From positions 10,499,945-10,563,944 of the forward strand of contig NC_079895.1 of assembly GCF_024868665.1 (NCBI RefSeq): a stretch of DNA of 64,000 nucleotides, given 5' to 3'. A program made the translations under genes and the position numbers. Under the pieces are notes generated by a model. The model did not search any database. It worked only from the letters and a program-made list of their open reading frames with translations, and was not told where the DNA came from. Each line of letters starts with the position of its first letter. The first letter of the stretch is position 1. Below are positions 28,521 through 38,937 of this stretch, piece after piece. The stretch comes from Triplophysa rosa. Its lineage: Eukaryota > Chordata > Actinopteri > Cypriniformes > Nemacheilidae.

Positions 28521-28880
28521 GGGCTTCCGAGAATGTTGCTGTCCTTTTCGGGAACTTGTTTTTCTTGTTCCTTATCAACATCTACGGTACAGGTATAATC
28601 GGGAATTCTCTCTGTGGTGGCTTTTCTCTGTTATAGACATCTGTTCAAGTTTCTGTTTTGAAATTGAAAGCTAAAAGTGAAACAAAATAGAGGTATGAAC
28701 AAGCAACAAAATGACACGCTACAGAAATATAAACCCAGCATATCATACCTTTTCCGTAAGTAGTGTTCTCATGATAAAGTCTATAATAGGAAACACATTA
28801 ATCAGCTGCCCTTTCTTCCACTGACTGTAGAGATTCAGCAACTCAACTCTAGAACATCCATCTTGACAAACTGAGGACTA
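28521..28880 (-). pseudogene. Exons of a truncated paralogue of the neighbouring SPRY gene
   Basis: A minus-strand exon with acceptor CTCAG and donor AAAG|GTATGA (about 28749-28868) has one open frame that reads CQDG...ELLNLYSQWKKG, then FPIIDFIMRTLL. It aligns by eye with the 135-bp exon of the SPRY gene at 31613-31747 (CPTKEF...LKDLNKQCKKG, then LPVMDWMMWTVLQ): same cysteine, KKG and PxxDxxxxT spacing. A second exon-like block follows at about 28521-28675 and reaches a stop after about 31 codons. No SPRY exon is seen beyond it. It is either a fragment of a tandem duplicate or a short C-terminal form lacking B30.2. Confidence 0.45.
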
Positions 28881-29054
28881 AACAAAAAATCAATTAAATT
28901 AACTAACTTTTAATCTATTTCACAGGGTACAATTTGAGGAAAGCCTGAAATAAAAACAAACACACCGACTACAAACTACATAAACTAGCAACTATATGAA
29001 ACCACATTCAAATGCAAGAGATTCAAATTAATACTTTATATATAAATTAAGCAC

Positions 29055-29160
29055 AGTTCATAGGGATGCACCGATATGTCAATATTGGCCGATAATGATA
29101 ACTGATCATTCTTGAACATTGGAAGCCGATTATCGATATATTGGCCGAGATATACCTAAA
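29055..29160. repeat. Dispersed-repeat fragment ('gatgcaccgatat' type)
   Basis: Contains gggatgcaccgatatg, ttggccgataatgata and the inverted gattatcgatatattggccga, a pattern seen in fish hAT-type MITEs. Borders are unclear. Confidence 0.45.
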
Positions 29161-29601
29161 TATTAATATAACATTTTCTGAGACCGAAAAGAAATCCCCC
29201 CCCTGAAAATCATGTACCAAGCCTACACTAATTAACGATTTAACTTTTAAACTTTCCTGGTATAATGTTTACTTAATAAACAAATTAAAGATGCTCTTTC
29301 AGAGCAATCCAGAAAGGTGTTCTCAATTGCCACAAGTCTAACAGGTCTCAAGACAGAAAGCATTCAGACAGCAGTCGGCTTTAAACAATATGCTTTAGTT
29401 CCAATAATTTACACATTCATAAATATCTATACTTCATCAACAATGTTTTGCTAAAAGCAGTAAGGAATGATCATGACAGACAGACAGTAGGCTACTGTAC
29501 TGGATTTTAACTGTGAGCAACGTGCAGCTGAAGTGGTTCAACCAGAGGAAATGATTAATAATTTTTCGGCTATAGGCTAATATATCAGACTAAATTTTAT
29601 T

Positions 29602-29804
29602 ACCAGTCACAGTAATATTGTGCAGTTTTGTGACCCGTTTTTCCCGCAATGGTATGAACCGCGCGTCCCATCAGCTACTTAGCGTCACGTCTGCCTCAAC
29701 TTAGCGTCACGCCTGCCACAAGATCTCTCGCTGTTAAGCTGCCTGACATTCCGACAGATGCGGAAAAACGGGTCGCAAAACTGCACAATATTACTGTGAC
29801 TGGT
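29602..29804. repeat. Near-perfect 43-bp inverted repeat with 117-bp spacer
   Basis: The left arm 29602-29644 (starts accagtcacagtaatattg) and right arm 29762-29804 (ends caatattactgtgactggt) are reverse complements with one mismatch. The spacer holds two near-identical 20-base direct copies of cttagcgtcacgyctgcc at about 29680 and 29700. No coding frame is convincing. It could be a young MITE or the foldback end of a larger element. Confidence 0.8.
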
Positions 29805-30349
29805 CGCGAGGCAGGCACGTAAAACGGTGGCAGGTAGCGAGGCAGAAGTGACAGCTCCACCCGTCACGGAAAGATTTTACTCCGTCTCTATTTTTATGCA
29901 AAATCTTCAGGAATTCCTTTCTTTTAAAATTTCTCATTTGTTTGCTGTAAACCATTTCATGTGTTTCACTTCCGGTTTCCCTCAACAAATAGGCATTGTT
30001 TTTGATTTAGTTAATGGAGACAGCAGACCTATTCAGTATGAGGTGAGATGCAGCTGGAGCTCTCTTCTTTGGACTATCTATCATGGCAGTAAATAATCAA
30101 AAACTAAACCCACAACACAGTTTTTATATGAAAGTTTTAATGAATTAACAGAAGAAGAATACAACTTTTTTTGTCAATGTATATTGCTATCAACAGCTTT
30201 ACAGGGAAAACAATTTAGTACAAACTACTATGTCAATGGTTATTTACAGCGCTAGAAATCTGGGTACTGAGTCAAGAGAGTGAATGAGTTCACACACAAA
30301 GAGAAGATGCAGAGTTCCAATTTAAAATGGCATGTGTTCGGATGTATGC

Positions 30350-32960
30350 CTATAAAATCACCAACTCTCTGTCTGTCTCAATGGTGCCAAACATTGGGTA
30401 AATGTTTTCAGTCCCACTAAAATCTGTGATGAATGTGTAAATATGTCTTCGTTTTTCTGCATCGTAGAAGGAGACCTGACCCTCATCTATGTCCAGATAA
30501 GCACCTAATTTAGAGGGTGTTGGCAGGTAGAGTTTAGTGGCTGGTTCAGTCAGAGCTATTACAGTCCCCAGTTGCAGGCGCAGATTCCAGTATCCCATTT
30601 TTGTGGTCATATTGACATATCCATTCCGGAGGGCTGACTCTTTCACAACTCCCACCCGCCACTCATGTTTTTTCCTTACATCCACCTCCCAGTAATGACG
30701 ACCTGTGTTATAACCCTCTTTAGCTTGAACACAATTCCAGCCATCATATTTAGAACGCTTCCTTTCAAACCCATTCCAGTTATTTTTTTCATTGCTGTAT
30801 TTACTTGCTATCACAGATTTTCTGTTTTCATAGACCTGCAGATCTGGGTTGGCTGTGTTTGGATCCAGAACTACAGAAGCTATAACAAAATGTCAAGAAC
30901 TCTGGATTTTAGAAACAGAACAACTTGACGCTGTATTGTACATACAGTATATATGATTTGATGTTGAAAGTCTTATATCCATAAATTAAAATAATTATAT
31001 CAAGTTGAGATATACCTGTTGACTTTGTGATCCAATCCCAAACTGCAAAGAATCAAAAAATAACATTGATTAAACCTAACAGTGATGGCAAATTGACATA
31101 ATCTATCACAAATTAAAATATATATATATTTTAAGTAAAAGCTTAAAAGTACCTGAGTTGGGAATGGGTAGTCCAACTGCAGCTGGAAAAAAAAACTTTT
31201 TAACACAACTGTTGAAAGCAAATGATATTGAATAAAATATTATAACATCTAAAAAACGATACACTGTTGTTACATGGAAATCTCACCTGTATTTTTGGAT
31301 ATCTGTTTTTTCTTCATCCACAGTCTTGGGGAGGAATCCTTCCATTCAAAGGAGAAACTTTTATACTTAAAGTATTTTTACAATGTCCCCTCCCCCACAC
31401 ACACCCTTTGGTAAGTACAATTTCTTTTTAAATTAAAATATATATATTGTATGAATGAAAAAAGAATATGACTTCAAATCTCATGGGAAAATAATTTCTG
31501 TCATAGCGGTGGATAAAAAAGGTTGCTAACCCATGAGCTGTCTCTGTCATATAGTTATACATATACGTACTTTTGAATACTTTCATCAATATGAGCCTTT
31601 ACAGCCTTTTACCTCAGAGCTTTGTGACTGTAGTACAGTCCACATCATCCAGTCCATTACAGGAAGTATACTGGACTCTCCCTTCTTGCACTGTTTGTTG
31701 AGATCCTTCAGTGTTTCTTTAAATTCTTTTGTTGGACATACTGAGTTCTAGATAAAACAAACAGAAAAATGTTGATTTAATATTTTAAATCAAACTTAAC
31801 TTTGTGACTTATGACAGGAACTTGCTTATATGAAATATGATCACAATGCATACAAATACCTCTTTTACTTCTTTTAGTTTCCATACCCAGTCAGATAAGA
31901 CTTTTTTAGCTTTGGTCCATTTCATTTCACTCTCCAACCTGCTCTTCTCAGAAGTTGAATGTTTCTACATCAAATTAAAAACAGAACTAAACAAAGTAGA
32001 TCCAAACAAAGCTAAAAACAACACATGCGGAAATGCAGAACCACACCTCTAACAGTTTAACTTCCTTTTGATTTTTCTGTTTAGTCTCTAGCTCATCAGC
32101 CCAATGCAGAATATAATATTGCTGTTCTTCCTCAGTTCCTTTATTTTTCATCTTTCCAGACATCTGGTAGAACTTCTTAAACTGTTGAAGTTGCAAGATT
32201 GCAATAAAGATTTGAAACATTACTTAATAACTTATTTCAAACTTTAGAATAAGTAATACATTATAAAATGTTTACCTGTAGCACTCTGTTTAGTTCAACA
32301 GCCAGTTCTCTTATGATGTCCTTTGTTTCATCAAGAGACAGACTGTCTTTCTCATTGCTACTTGCACATTTGTTAAATTGCTGCAACAAGAGTTTTACTT
32401 TCTTGATCAGTAAGTAGTGACTCAGATATTGTTAATAATGCTTCACATGTATTGTATGCACAATATTTCATGTGTATGTTTACCTGGGGACAGACTTCAT
32501 CAAATTTTGCGAATAGTTTAATAACCCCCTGTGTTGACAGACCAGCAAACCACAAAAAAAAAACTGTGAATGCAAAGCAGTAAAACCTCATACCGAATGC
32601 TTTAAGTTTGGAGAAAAGGAAACTACAGTCTACAGTTTGTTTGTTACCTTATAGATCTGATCTCTCAGACACGGTTTGATAAGAGGGCATGAACTGCAAA
32701 CATTTTGAATTGTTTTTTTGTGTGTTTCCCTCACACTTCTTTCACTTAAAGTAATACCTGAGTTTTGAGCTCCTGCAACAATGATAGAATAAAACATTTA
32801 CACATAACAAGAGTGAATGCTGCTATGTATTTGTTAAGCATTTCAAATTTAAAAGATTAAGACTAAGATTAAAAAAGAAAAATATGTACTACCGGCTGCA
32901 CATGCCATATTTCTTGATTATTTCTATAATCCAAAGAGGGCACTTGCGATCTTTGACCAT
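30350..32960 (-). CDS. Coiled-coil PRY-SPRY (B30.2) protein without RING finger, 12 exons
   Basis: Twelve exons join in one frame to 433 codons: 32893-32960 (ATG), 32758-32772, 32648-32693, 32484-32528, 32276-32380, 32047-32163, 31860-31964, 31613-31747, 31287-31365, 31153-31182, 31016-31042 and 30350-30879 (stop). All have AG/GT borders and matching phases; 31287-31365 has the weakest acceptor. Residues about 60-210 are charged and helical, likely coiled coil. The last exon is a typical B30.2: LDPNTANPDL in PRY, then GRHYWEVDV and LDIDEGQVSFYD in SPRY. B30.2 domains bind target proteins, as in TRIM proteins, but no RING or B-box is encoded, and the 105/117/105/135-bp exons do not match the TRIM exon pattern. 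A TATA box and ISRE-like sites suggest interferon control. I do not recognise the orthologue; an antiviral role is inference. Confidence 0.75.
32613..32624 (+). promoter_or_regulatory. ISRE-like site in intron 3 of the SPRY gene
   Basis: GAAAAGGAAACT fits the interferon-stimulated response element consensus GAAANNGAAACT exactly. It lies about 340 bases downstream of the start codon, inside the gene. Confidence 0.45.
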
Positions 32961-33006
32961 CACTGTAGTCGAAAGAACTGATGTTGTTGTTATTCGAGGA
33001 GGCATA

Positions 33007-33015
33007 CTTTTTATA
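33007..33015 (-). promoter_or_regulatory. TATA box of the SPRY gene
   Basis: Minus-strand TATAAAAAG. Transcription would start near 32980, which makes the ATG at 32960 the first in the message and excludes the in-frame ATG at 33005. This is why 32960 was chosen as the start. Confidence 0.6.
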
Positions 33016-33234
33016 CTACACACACGCCCTACAGGGCGGAGCTTATGTGAATAAAATGATGAAAGTCAAATATCACCATCAAACGGGACCAAAGTAAAAC
33101 AATTATATCTAGCTGTCAAATATATATAAGCAACAAGCGTTGTAATAAATTGAGCATTTCTTTTACATTTTTACATAAATGATTAATAATACACTTCACT
33201 ACATGACACACACATACAGAAAGCAGTCAAAAGA

Positions 33235-33244
33235 GAAAGTGAAA
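33235..33244 (+). promoter_or_regulatory. ISRE-like site upstream of the SPRY gene
   Basis: GAAAGTGAAA matches GAAANNGAAA about 220 bases upstream of the TATA box. With the intronic site it suggests interferon induction; unproven. Confidence 0.45.
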
Positions 33245-33399
33245 ATAGCACAAAACAACAAGTCAGAAACGGATGTTGGCAGGTTATAAAAGGCCACAGA
33301 CAGACACAGCAGGCCTATAACAGATCTCAAAAATAAAATAAACAAAAATCAGTATAAAATGACAATAAACGTTTATTTTACACAATACACGTGGTATAT

Positions 33400-33938
33400 T
33401 GTCATGGCTCTGCTTCATTTAGTCATGTTTTTCTTGGTCCTGTAGCAGAGCCATGACAAAGCCTGGTTATGTGTGGAGAGAAACATATTGTTGTCCTTTT
33501 GACAATAATATACGTTCTCTCCAGTGTCTCGTCATTGGCCCCGCCCCTCTCGTTTCCTTGTTATCTTTCCCTGAGTGTTTGATTACCCACACCCCTGCCC
33601 TGTGTCATTATCCCTCGTTTGTGTTCCCTTTAAATGCCCTCATGTTTGATTGTCCTGTGCTCGGTGATTGTATCCAGTTCGTCCCTCATCCTCTGTCTTT
33701 GCTTCCCAGTGAGTCTCTTGTCTTGTTTGCTTGTTAGTTTGATTATTACTTAGTTCTCGTTTTTGCCCCCTTGAGGGAAGTTTTTGTTTACCCATTTATA
33801 TATATATTCTTAGTTCAGTTTTCTCCATCGTGGGTGTTTTGCTTTGTTCCCTTTGTCTTGTAAATGCTTTGTCTTTTTGTTAACCCCTTACACACCGCCT
33901 GCCTGCACTTGGGTTCTTCCACCACGCAAATCGTGACA
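33400..33938 (+). repeat. 5' LTR
   Basis: 539 bp, TGTCATGG to CGTGACA. Its first 14 bases recur as a perfect inverse at 33445-33458 (gcagagccatgaca). It lacks the AATAAA found in the 3' copy: where that reads gtaaataaag, this one reads gtaaatgctt. Confidence 0.88.
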
Positions 33939-33976
33939 GAATCACCGAGCCAACGCTGAACCCAGCAGGCGGCACA

Positions 33977-34444
33977 ATGGACGTCCTCCGATCTCGCCAG
34001 GCTCACCTCCTTTGTAGCATCCGTCATGGTGAGGCTGACATGGTGGAGTACACCGAGAGGTTCCTGGAGGCTGCAGAGGATATGGCTTTTGGTGAGGTGG
34101 AGCTAACGGTGATTTACAACGGTGACCTAAATGATCCGATCTCGCGGGCGGAGATGAGGATGCTGAGGCCGCTGCGCTTCGAGAATGTGGTCAGATATGC
34201 CATTAACCGGTCGGAGCTAGGGGTCTCAGTTCACTCCAAGTCTCCGTCCCCGTTGGTCATGATCCCGGAGGATCGTGCCATCCAGATCGGAGTCGTGGGC
34301 ATCACCTCACCGTCCGCCTCACTCCCTGCAGCCTCTCCCCCACCAGTCAGCCTTCGAGGCAGGCGAAGAAGGAGGGAGTCCTGGAGTTCCTCATCGGAGG
34401 CATCCAACCCGGAGCCAGCTGCGCCCTTCACCTCATTCCTTTAG
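33977..34444 (+). CDS. Gag-like protein of the LTR element (155 codons)
   Basis: Starts 38 bases after the 5' LTR with ATGGACGTCC. The product has a charged, helical N-terminal half (HGEADMVEYTERFLEAAED) reminiscent of retrotransposon Gag, then a Ser/Pro/Arg-rich part. It ends at a TAG (34442-34444). The same frame then stays open through the tandem-repeat region to 35059, so this stop is the only break between the Gag-like part and a Pro-rich tail. No zinc knuckle is seen. Base composition is much richer in GC than the surroundings, as expected for an inserted coding element. Confidence 0.6.
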   Translation: MDVLRSRQAHLLCSIRHGEADMVEYTERFLEAAEDMAFGEVELTVIYNGDLNDPISRAEMRMLRPLRFENVVRYAINRSELGVSVHSKSPSPLVMIPEDRAIQIGVVGITSPSASLPAASPPPVSLRGRRRRRESWSSSSEASNPEPAAPFTSFL

Positions 34445-34497
34445 CCGACCACCAGTCGGGTGGTTCGGCTGAAGAAGAAAAGGCAACGGAGAGGGGC

Positions 34498-34945
34498 ATC
34501 CAGTCCGGTGGTGCAGCCGGCATCCAGTCCGGTGGTGCAGCCGGCGTCCAGTCCGGTGATCCAGCCGGCGTCCAGTCCAGTGATCCAGCCGGCGTCCAGT
34601 CCGGGGATCCAGCCGGCGTCCAGTCCGGCGATCCAGCCGGCGTCCAGTCCGGCGATCCAGCCCGGCGATCCAGCCGGCATCCAGTCCGGTGATCCAGCCG
34701 GCGTCCAGTCCGGTGATCCAGCCGGCGTCCAGTCCGGTGATCCAGCCGGCGTCCAGTCCGGTGATCCAGCCGGCGTCAAGCCCTGTCCAGCCGGCCTTCC
34801 AGCCGGCGTCAAGCCCTGTCCAGCCGGCCTTCCAGCCGGCGTCAAGCCCTGTCCAGCCGGCCTTCCAGCCGGCGTCAAGCCCTGTCCAGCCGGCCTTCCA
34901 GCCGGCGTCAAGCCCTGTCCAGCCGGCCTTCCAGCCGGTCTCCAG
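34498..34945. repeat. Tandem repeat array inside the LTR element (24-bp then 33-bp units)
   Basis: A 24-bp unit (ccggcgtccagtccggtgat plus ccag) repeats about twelve times to about 34775. A 33-bp derivative (core caagccctgtccagccggcc) then repeats about five times. In frame they give PASSPVIQ-like and PASSPVQPAFQ-like units. One extra base near 34660 shifts the PASS register from one frame to another. Because both units are multiples of three, long open frames appear on both strands and carry no information. Confidence 0.85.
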
Positions 34946-35269
34946 TCCGGCAGCCAAGCCGGTCCCTGGGAAACTCCCAGGGTCAAAGACTGTCCCCTCC
35001 AGGACTTCCCCCACAGAATCCCCCAGGACTCCGCGCCCTCAAGCGCAGCCGGGGATTAAGACTGTGCCTCCCCTGAACTCTTGTTTGGCCCCACCCCCCC
35101 CTCCCTTGTTTGTTATTTTTATTGTCGCACCCCAATCCTATTGTTGTCTTGTCTGCCACTGATTTTGTTCTCCATGTTTTGTCTGTTCTTGTCTTTGTCT
35201 CAGTCGGTCTTGTCTCGTCCGTCTACCCCTTGGTGAGCACCTGGTGGTGCTCGTTAAAGGGGGGGCTTC

Positions 35270-35804
35270 TGTCATGGCTCTGCTTCATTTAGTCATGTAT
35301 TTCTTGGTCCTGTAGCAGAGCCATGACAAAACCTTTGGTTATGTGTGGAGAGAAACATATTGTTGTCCTTTTGACAACAATATACGTTCTCTCCAGTGTC
35401 TAGTCATTGGCCCCGCCCCTCTCGTTTCCTTGTTATCTTTCCCTGAGTGTTTTATTACCCACACCTGCCCTATGTCGTTATCCCTCGTTTGTGTTCCCTT
35501 TAAATGCCCTCATGTTTCATTGTCCTGTGCTCGGAGATTGTATCCAGTTCGTCCCTCATCCTCTGTCTTTGCTTCCCAGTGAGTCTCTTGTCTTGTTTGC
35601 TTGTTAGTTTGATTATTGCTTAGTTCTCATTTTTGCCCCCTTGAGGGAAATTTTTGTTTACCCATTTATATATATATTCTTAGTTCAGTTTTCCCCATCA
35701 TGGGTGTTTTGCTTTGTTCCCTTTGTCTTGTAAATAAAGTTTTTGTTAACCCCTTACACACCGCCTGCCTGCACTTGGGTTCTTCCACCATGCAAATCGT
35801 GACA
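35270..35804 (+). repeat. 3' LTR
   Basis: 535 bp, same ends as the 5' LTR, with AATAAA at 35733-35738. Differences from the 5' LTR are scattered single bases and short indels, so the insertion is not brand new. Confidence 0.88.
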
Positions 35805-35810
35805 GTATAT

Positions 35811-36184
35811 ATAAAAGCACATATGCAAATGTGATATATACAGCAATTGGGTGTAAAAAAAACCCATCCAACAGCAACGTAAAATACTGACAGCATGATA
35901 AGACAAAACTGTGATAAAAATCGAGGTTATAGCATGAAAAAAAAGTTTTTGTTTATTTCATATACTGTATAGAGTAATTATACAAAATATTTCAATATTT
36001 TGTGTTTTTTTATATTAACTTATCACATTTAGATGTTTTTATCCAAAGCGACTTAATAAGAGAGTGCTTGTCTTATGGAGCAATAATATTAGATGTCCTA
36101 TACAAAGTTTTTCAGTTTTGTTTGCTTTTCAGTTCTATGTAATTTGAGTTTATTGCATATTTATTACATATCTGTAGACTGAAT
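35811..36184. other. Short AT-rich spacer, no gene seen
   Basis: Between the LTR element and the LINE. Contains 'agatgtttttatccaaagcg' near 36030, a word common in dispersed fish repeats. Confidence 0.35.
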
Positions 36185-37692
36185 GACTACAGACCTGTCG
36201 CTCTCACATGTGTGGTCATGAAGTCATTCGAGACTGGTACTGGCTTATCTGAAGGACATCACAGAACTCTTACTGGACCCCCTGCAGTTTGCCTACAGAG
36301 CAAACAGGTCTGTTGAGGATGCAGTTAACATGGGGCTGCATTTTGTCCTGAAACATCTGGATAGACCAGGGACCTATGTGAGGATCCTGTTTGTGGACTT
36401 CAGCTCCGCTTTCAACACCATCATCCCATCACTGCTCCAGACAAAGTTAACCCAGCTATCTGTTCCTGGCTCTATATGTCAGTGAATCACCAGCTGTCTG
36501 ACAGACAGGCAACAGTTAGTGAGAATGGGGAAACTCACATCCAGCACCCGCACAATCAGCACTGGCGCTCCCCAGGGGTGCGTTCTCTCCCCACTGCTCT
36601 TCTCCCTGTACACCAATGACTGCACTGCCCAGGACCCTTCTGTCAGACTTCTGAAGTTCGCAGACGACACCACACTCATTGGCCTCATCCAGGATGGTGA
36701 TGAGTCTGCGTACAGAGGGAGGTTGAGCAGCTGGCTGTCTGGTGCAGTCATAACTACTTTGAGCTGAACACGCTTAAAACAGCGGAGACGATTGTGGTTC
36801 ACCATCATGAACGGCACTGTGGCAGCAGTGGAGTCATTCAGGTTCCTGTGCACCACCATCTCTCAGGACCTGAAGTGGGACAATAACATTGGCTCCATTG
36901 CTAAAAAGCCCAGCAGACGTTGTACTTCTTACATCAGCTGAAGAAGTTCAACCTACCACAAACTCTGTTAAAACAGTTTTACTCAACAGTCGTAGAGTCT
37001 GTCCTCTGCACATCCATCACTGTCTGGTTTGGCTCAGCCACAAAGTCAGACATCAGAAGACTACAGAGGACGGTTCGGACTGCTGAGAAGATCATTGGTG
37101 CTCCCCTGCCCACCCTCCAAGAACTGTATACATCCAGAGTGAGAAAAAGGGCTCAGAAAATCACCCTGGACCTCTCACATCCAAGCCATCATCTCTTCAC
37201 AATGCTGCCGTCTGGTTGGCACTACAGAGCACTGAGCACCAAAACAACCAGACACAAAAACAGCTTCTTCCCTCAGGCCATCTACCTCTTGAACAGTTAA
37301 ATGTTTTTTTACCCACCATGCAATTAATAACAATAATAATTAAGTGCAATATTAATTATATCCTCCAGATAATACACTATCTATTTTTTATACAACTTTT
37401 TCTGTAAATTATATTTCATTCTGCTGTATATAGCACTTACCTTGTACTACAATAGTCCATTCTTATTTTTTACTTGTACATATTTACATACACACATAGC
37501 TTTACTCTCTATATCTAATCTTGTGTTTATTGTATTGTATTTCTTAATTTTTTATACCCATAGGGCCTTATTTAAATCATCTGTGTACTGTATTCTATTG
37601 TGTTATGGTCTCTGTGTACTAGATGCTCCTGTCACCAAAACAAATTCCTTGTATGTGCAAACATTGGCAATAAAGCTCTTTCTGATTCTGAT
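36185..37692 (+). mobile_element. Decayed non-LTR retrotransposon (LINE), reverse transcriptase and 3' end
   Basis: Translated pieces show reverse transcriptase motifs in order: a DYRPVALT-like start, QFAYRANRSVEDA, LFVDFSSAFNTI (motif A, about 36390), GAPQGCVLSPLLF (motif B) and FADDTT (motif C, 36657). A C-terminal block follows, LPSGWHYRAL...TTRHKNSFFPQAI, as in L2/Rex-like LINEs. Frames change near 36230, 36480 and 36730 and stops interrupt, so it is dead. The 3' end is taaagctctttctgattctg. The endonuclease is missing (5' truncation). Confidence 0.85.
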
Positions 37693-38577
37693 ATTTCTGT
37701 CATACATTTGATCCATATCTTTCCAACAAGTTATTCTGCCTTAAACTTGGACAGTATCATGTATGTGACTGCGACTATATGATGTATGCAAAAATAAATT
37801 CCTGTTCAGTTTTTAATACAATTGAGCTTTATTAAATATAATGCAAAGAATACAGTCAGGTATTTTAAGAAGTGTTTAATCCAGTGTGTTTTGCAGGACA
37901 TCTTAAAAAAGAGGAAAAGCTGTTCGTTTGTTTCGGAGAAGTTCATTAATTCGAACTCTTATTAGCTTCCAATCTCGAGGTATGCTTAAAAGTGCAAGTT
38001 CTCACATAAGGTCAAAATAATAATATACCTAAATTAAATATACTTCGATGGAATAATTTATAGTTTCTGACAATCAACTGACATCAGTGTACATTGCATG
38101 GAGAAAAACTTGCAATAATACCATGTATCTTAATACTGTATGTTCTCTTTAATTTTTCCCCTAGTTTTATTTTTATTAAATTGTTTATTATGATGTATGT
38201 AAAGCTGCTTTGCAACAATGAAAATTGTGAAAAGCTATATAAATAAAATTGAATTGAATTGAAGTTAACGTCAGGTTTTATCGTTTGTCTGAAATATGTA
38301 GTTTTATTGTGATATCAGCCAACTTTTTTAGGAGATATCTGTCTTCCCCCATTCAAGTAGACTATGACAAATAAAAAGCTGCTCGTCCAGTGCGGATGGT
38401 GTCTATTGTGGAGACATCTTAAAATAATATAAATTCATGTACATGAAATGTGCAAACATTTTACATTTTAAGCTCCATGTCATAAGCTCACACAAATCAA
38501 AGGCTGGCGGAGTGTCATCCGGTCCTCTAGGGTGCAACCTCTTCAAACACATTAAACAATTTTACACCATGAAGAAA
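37693..38577. other. Intergenic, no gene seen
   Basis: AT-rich DNA with a dispersed-repeat tail at 38200-38263. No exon supported. Confidence 0.35.
38200..38263 (+). repeat. Dispersed-repeat 3' tail ending in ATTGA repeats
   Basis: Reads 'aaagctgctttgcaacaatg', 'agctatataaataaaattga' and then a short attga-attga run, as found at the 3' ends of common teleost repeats. Confidence 0.5.
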
Positions 38578-38640
38578 AGCAACTCCAACCAATCACGGAA
38601 GACGGAAGTAGACATGGCTGCGGCGGTGTTTTGTTTAGGT
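38575..38640 (+). promoter_or_regulatory. piga promoter and first exon region (TATA-less)
   Basis: Has aaccaatcac (CCAAT box) and two cggaag ETS cores followed by acatggctgcggcgg, a YY1-like start region common in housekeeping genes. An untranslated exon 38778-38815 follows (acceptor ttcag, donor TGG|GTAAG). Confidence 0.5.
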
Positions 38641-38937
38641 TACAGAAACATCCGATTGAGACCGTTTCACTAAACCGTAAATGTCATACTTAACAAATTA
38701 ACGATGCGTTTTAAGCTTGCTAAATATTTACACAATTCATGTACATATTACGAATCTGACCTTATTTATCTGTTCAGGATTCAATCTCATCAGCCAGGGA
38801 AGAGGGATTGACTGGGTAAGTGCTTTTAGCTTCTTGATTTATGGAAAATAACATGAACGTGATATTAAATATATTCCGTACTCATTAATATATCGTTAAT
38901 TATTTCTTTGGGACCAAAAAACATATATCCTAGTCTA

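Larger units (their letters stand above)
33400..35804 (+). mobile_element. Non-autonomous LTR retrotransposon with 6-bp target duplication
   Basis: Two closely similar LTRs (33400-33938 and 35270-35804), both TG...CA, enclose about 1.3 kb. GTATAT lies on both sides (33394-33399 and 35805-35810). A polypurine tract (aaaggggggg) lies just before the 3' LTR. The interior holds a gag-like frame and a Pro-rich tandem repeat, but no protease, reverse transcriptase or integrase. Reverse transcription would have to be supplied by another element. A clear primer-binding site starting with TGG is not seen directly after the 5' LTR. Confidence 0.88.

Noticed and set aside
33003..33005. Upstream in-frame ATG of the SPRY gene (MPPR... 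start)
   Set aside because: It directly abuts the TATA box and would lie upstream of the expected transcription start.
34498..34945. CRISPR-like regular repeats
   Set aside because: Units are contiguous tandem copies without unique spacers, inside an LTR element in a eukaryotic genome.
34433..35014. Two long overlapping minus-strand open frames (about 180-190 codons)
   Set aside because: They arise from the 24- and 33-bp tandem units, which keep several frames open at once. No start context or family similarity.
36185..37692. A working reverse transcriptase gene
   Set aside because: Several frame changes and stops, and no endonuclease.
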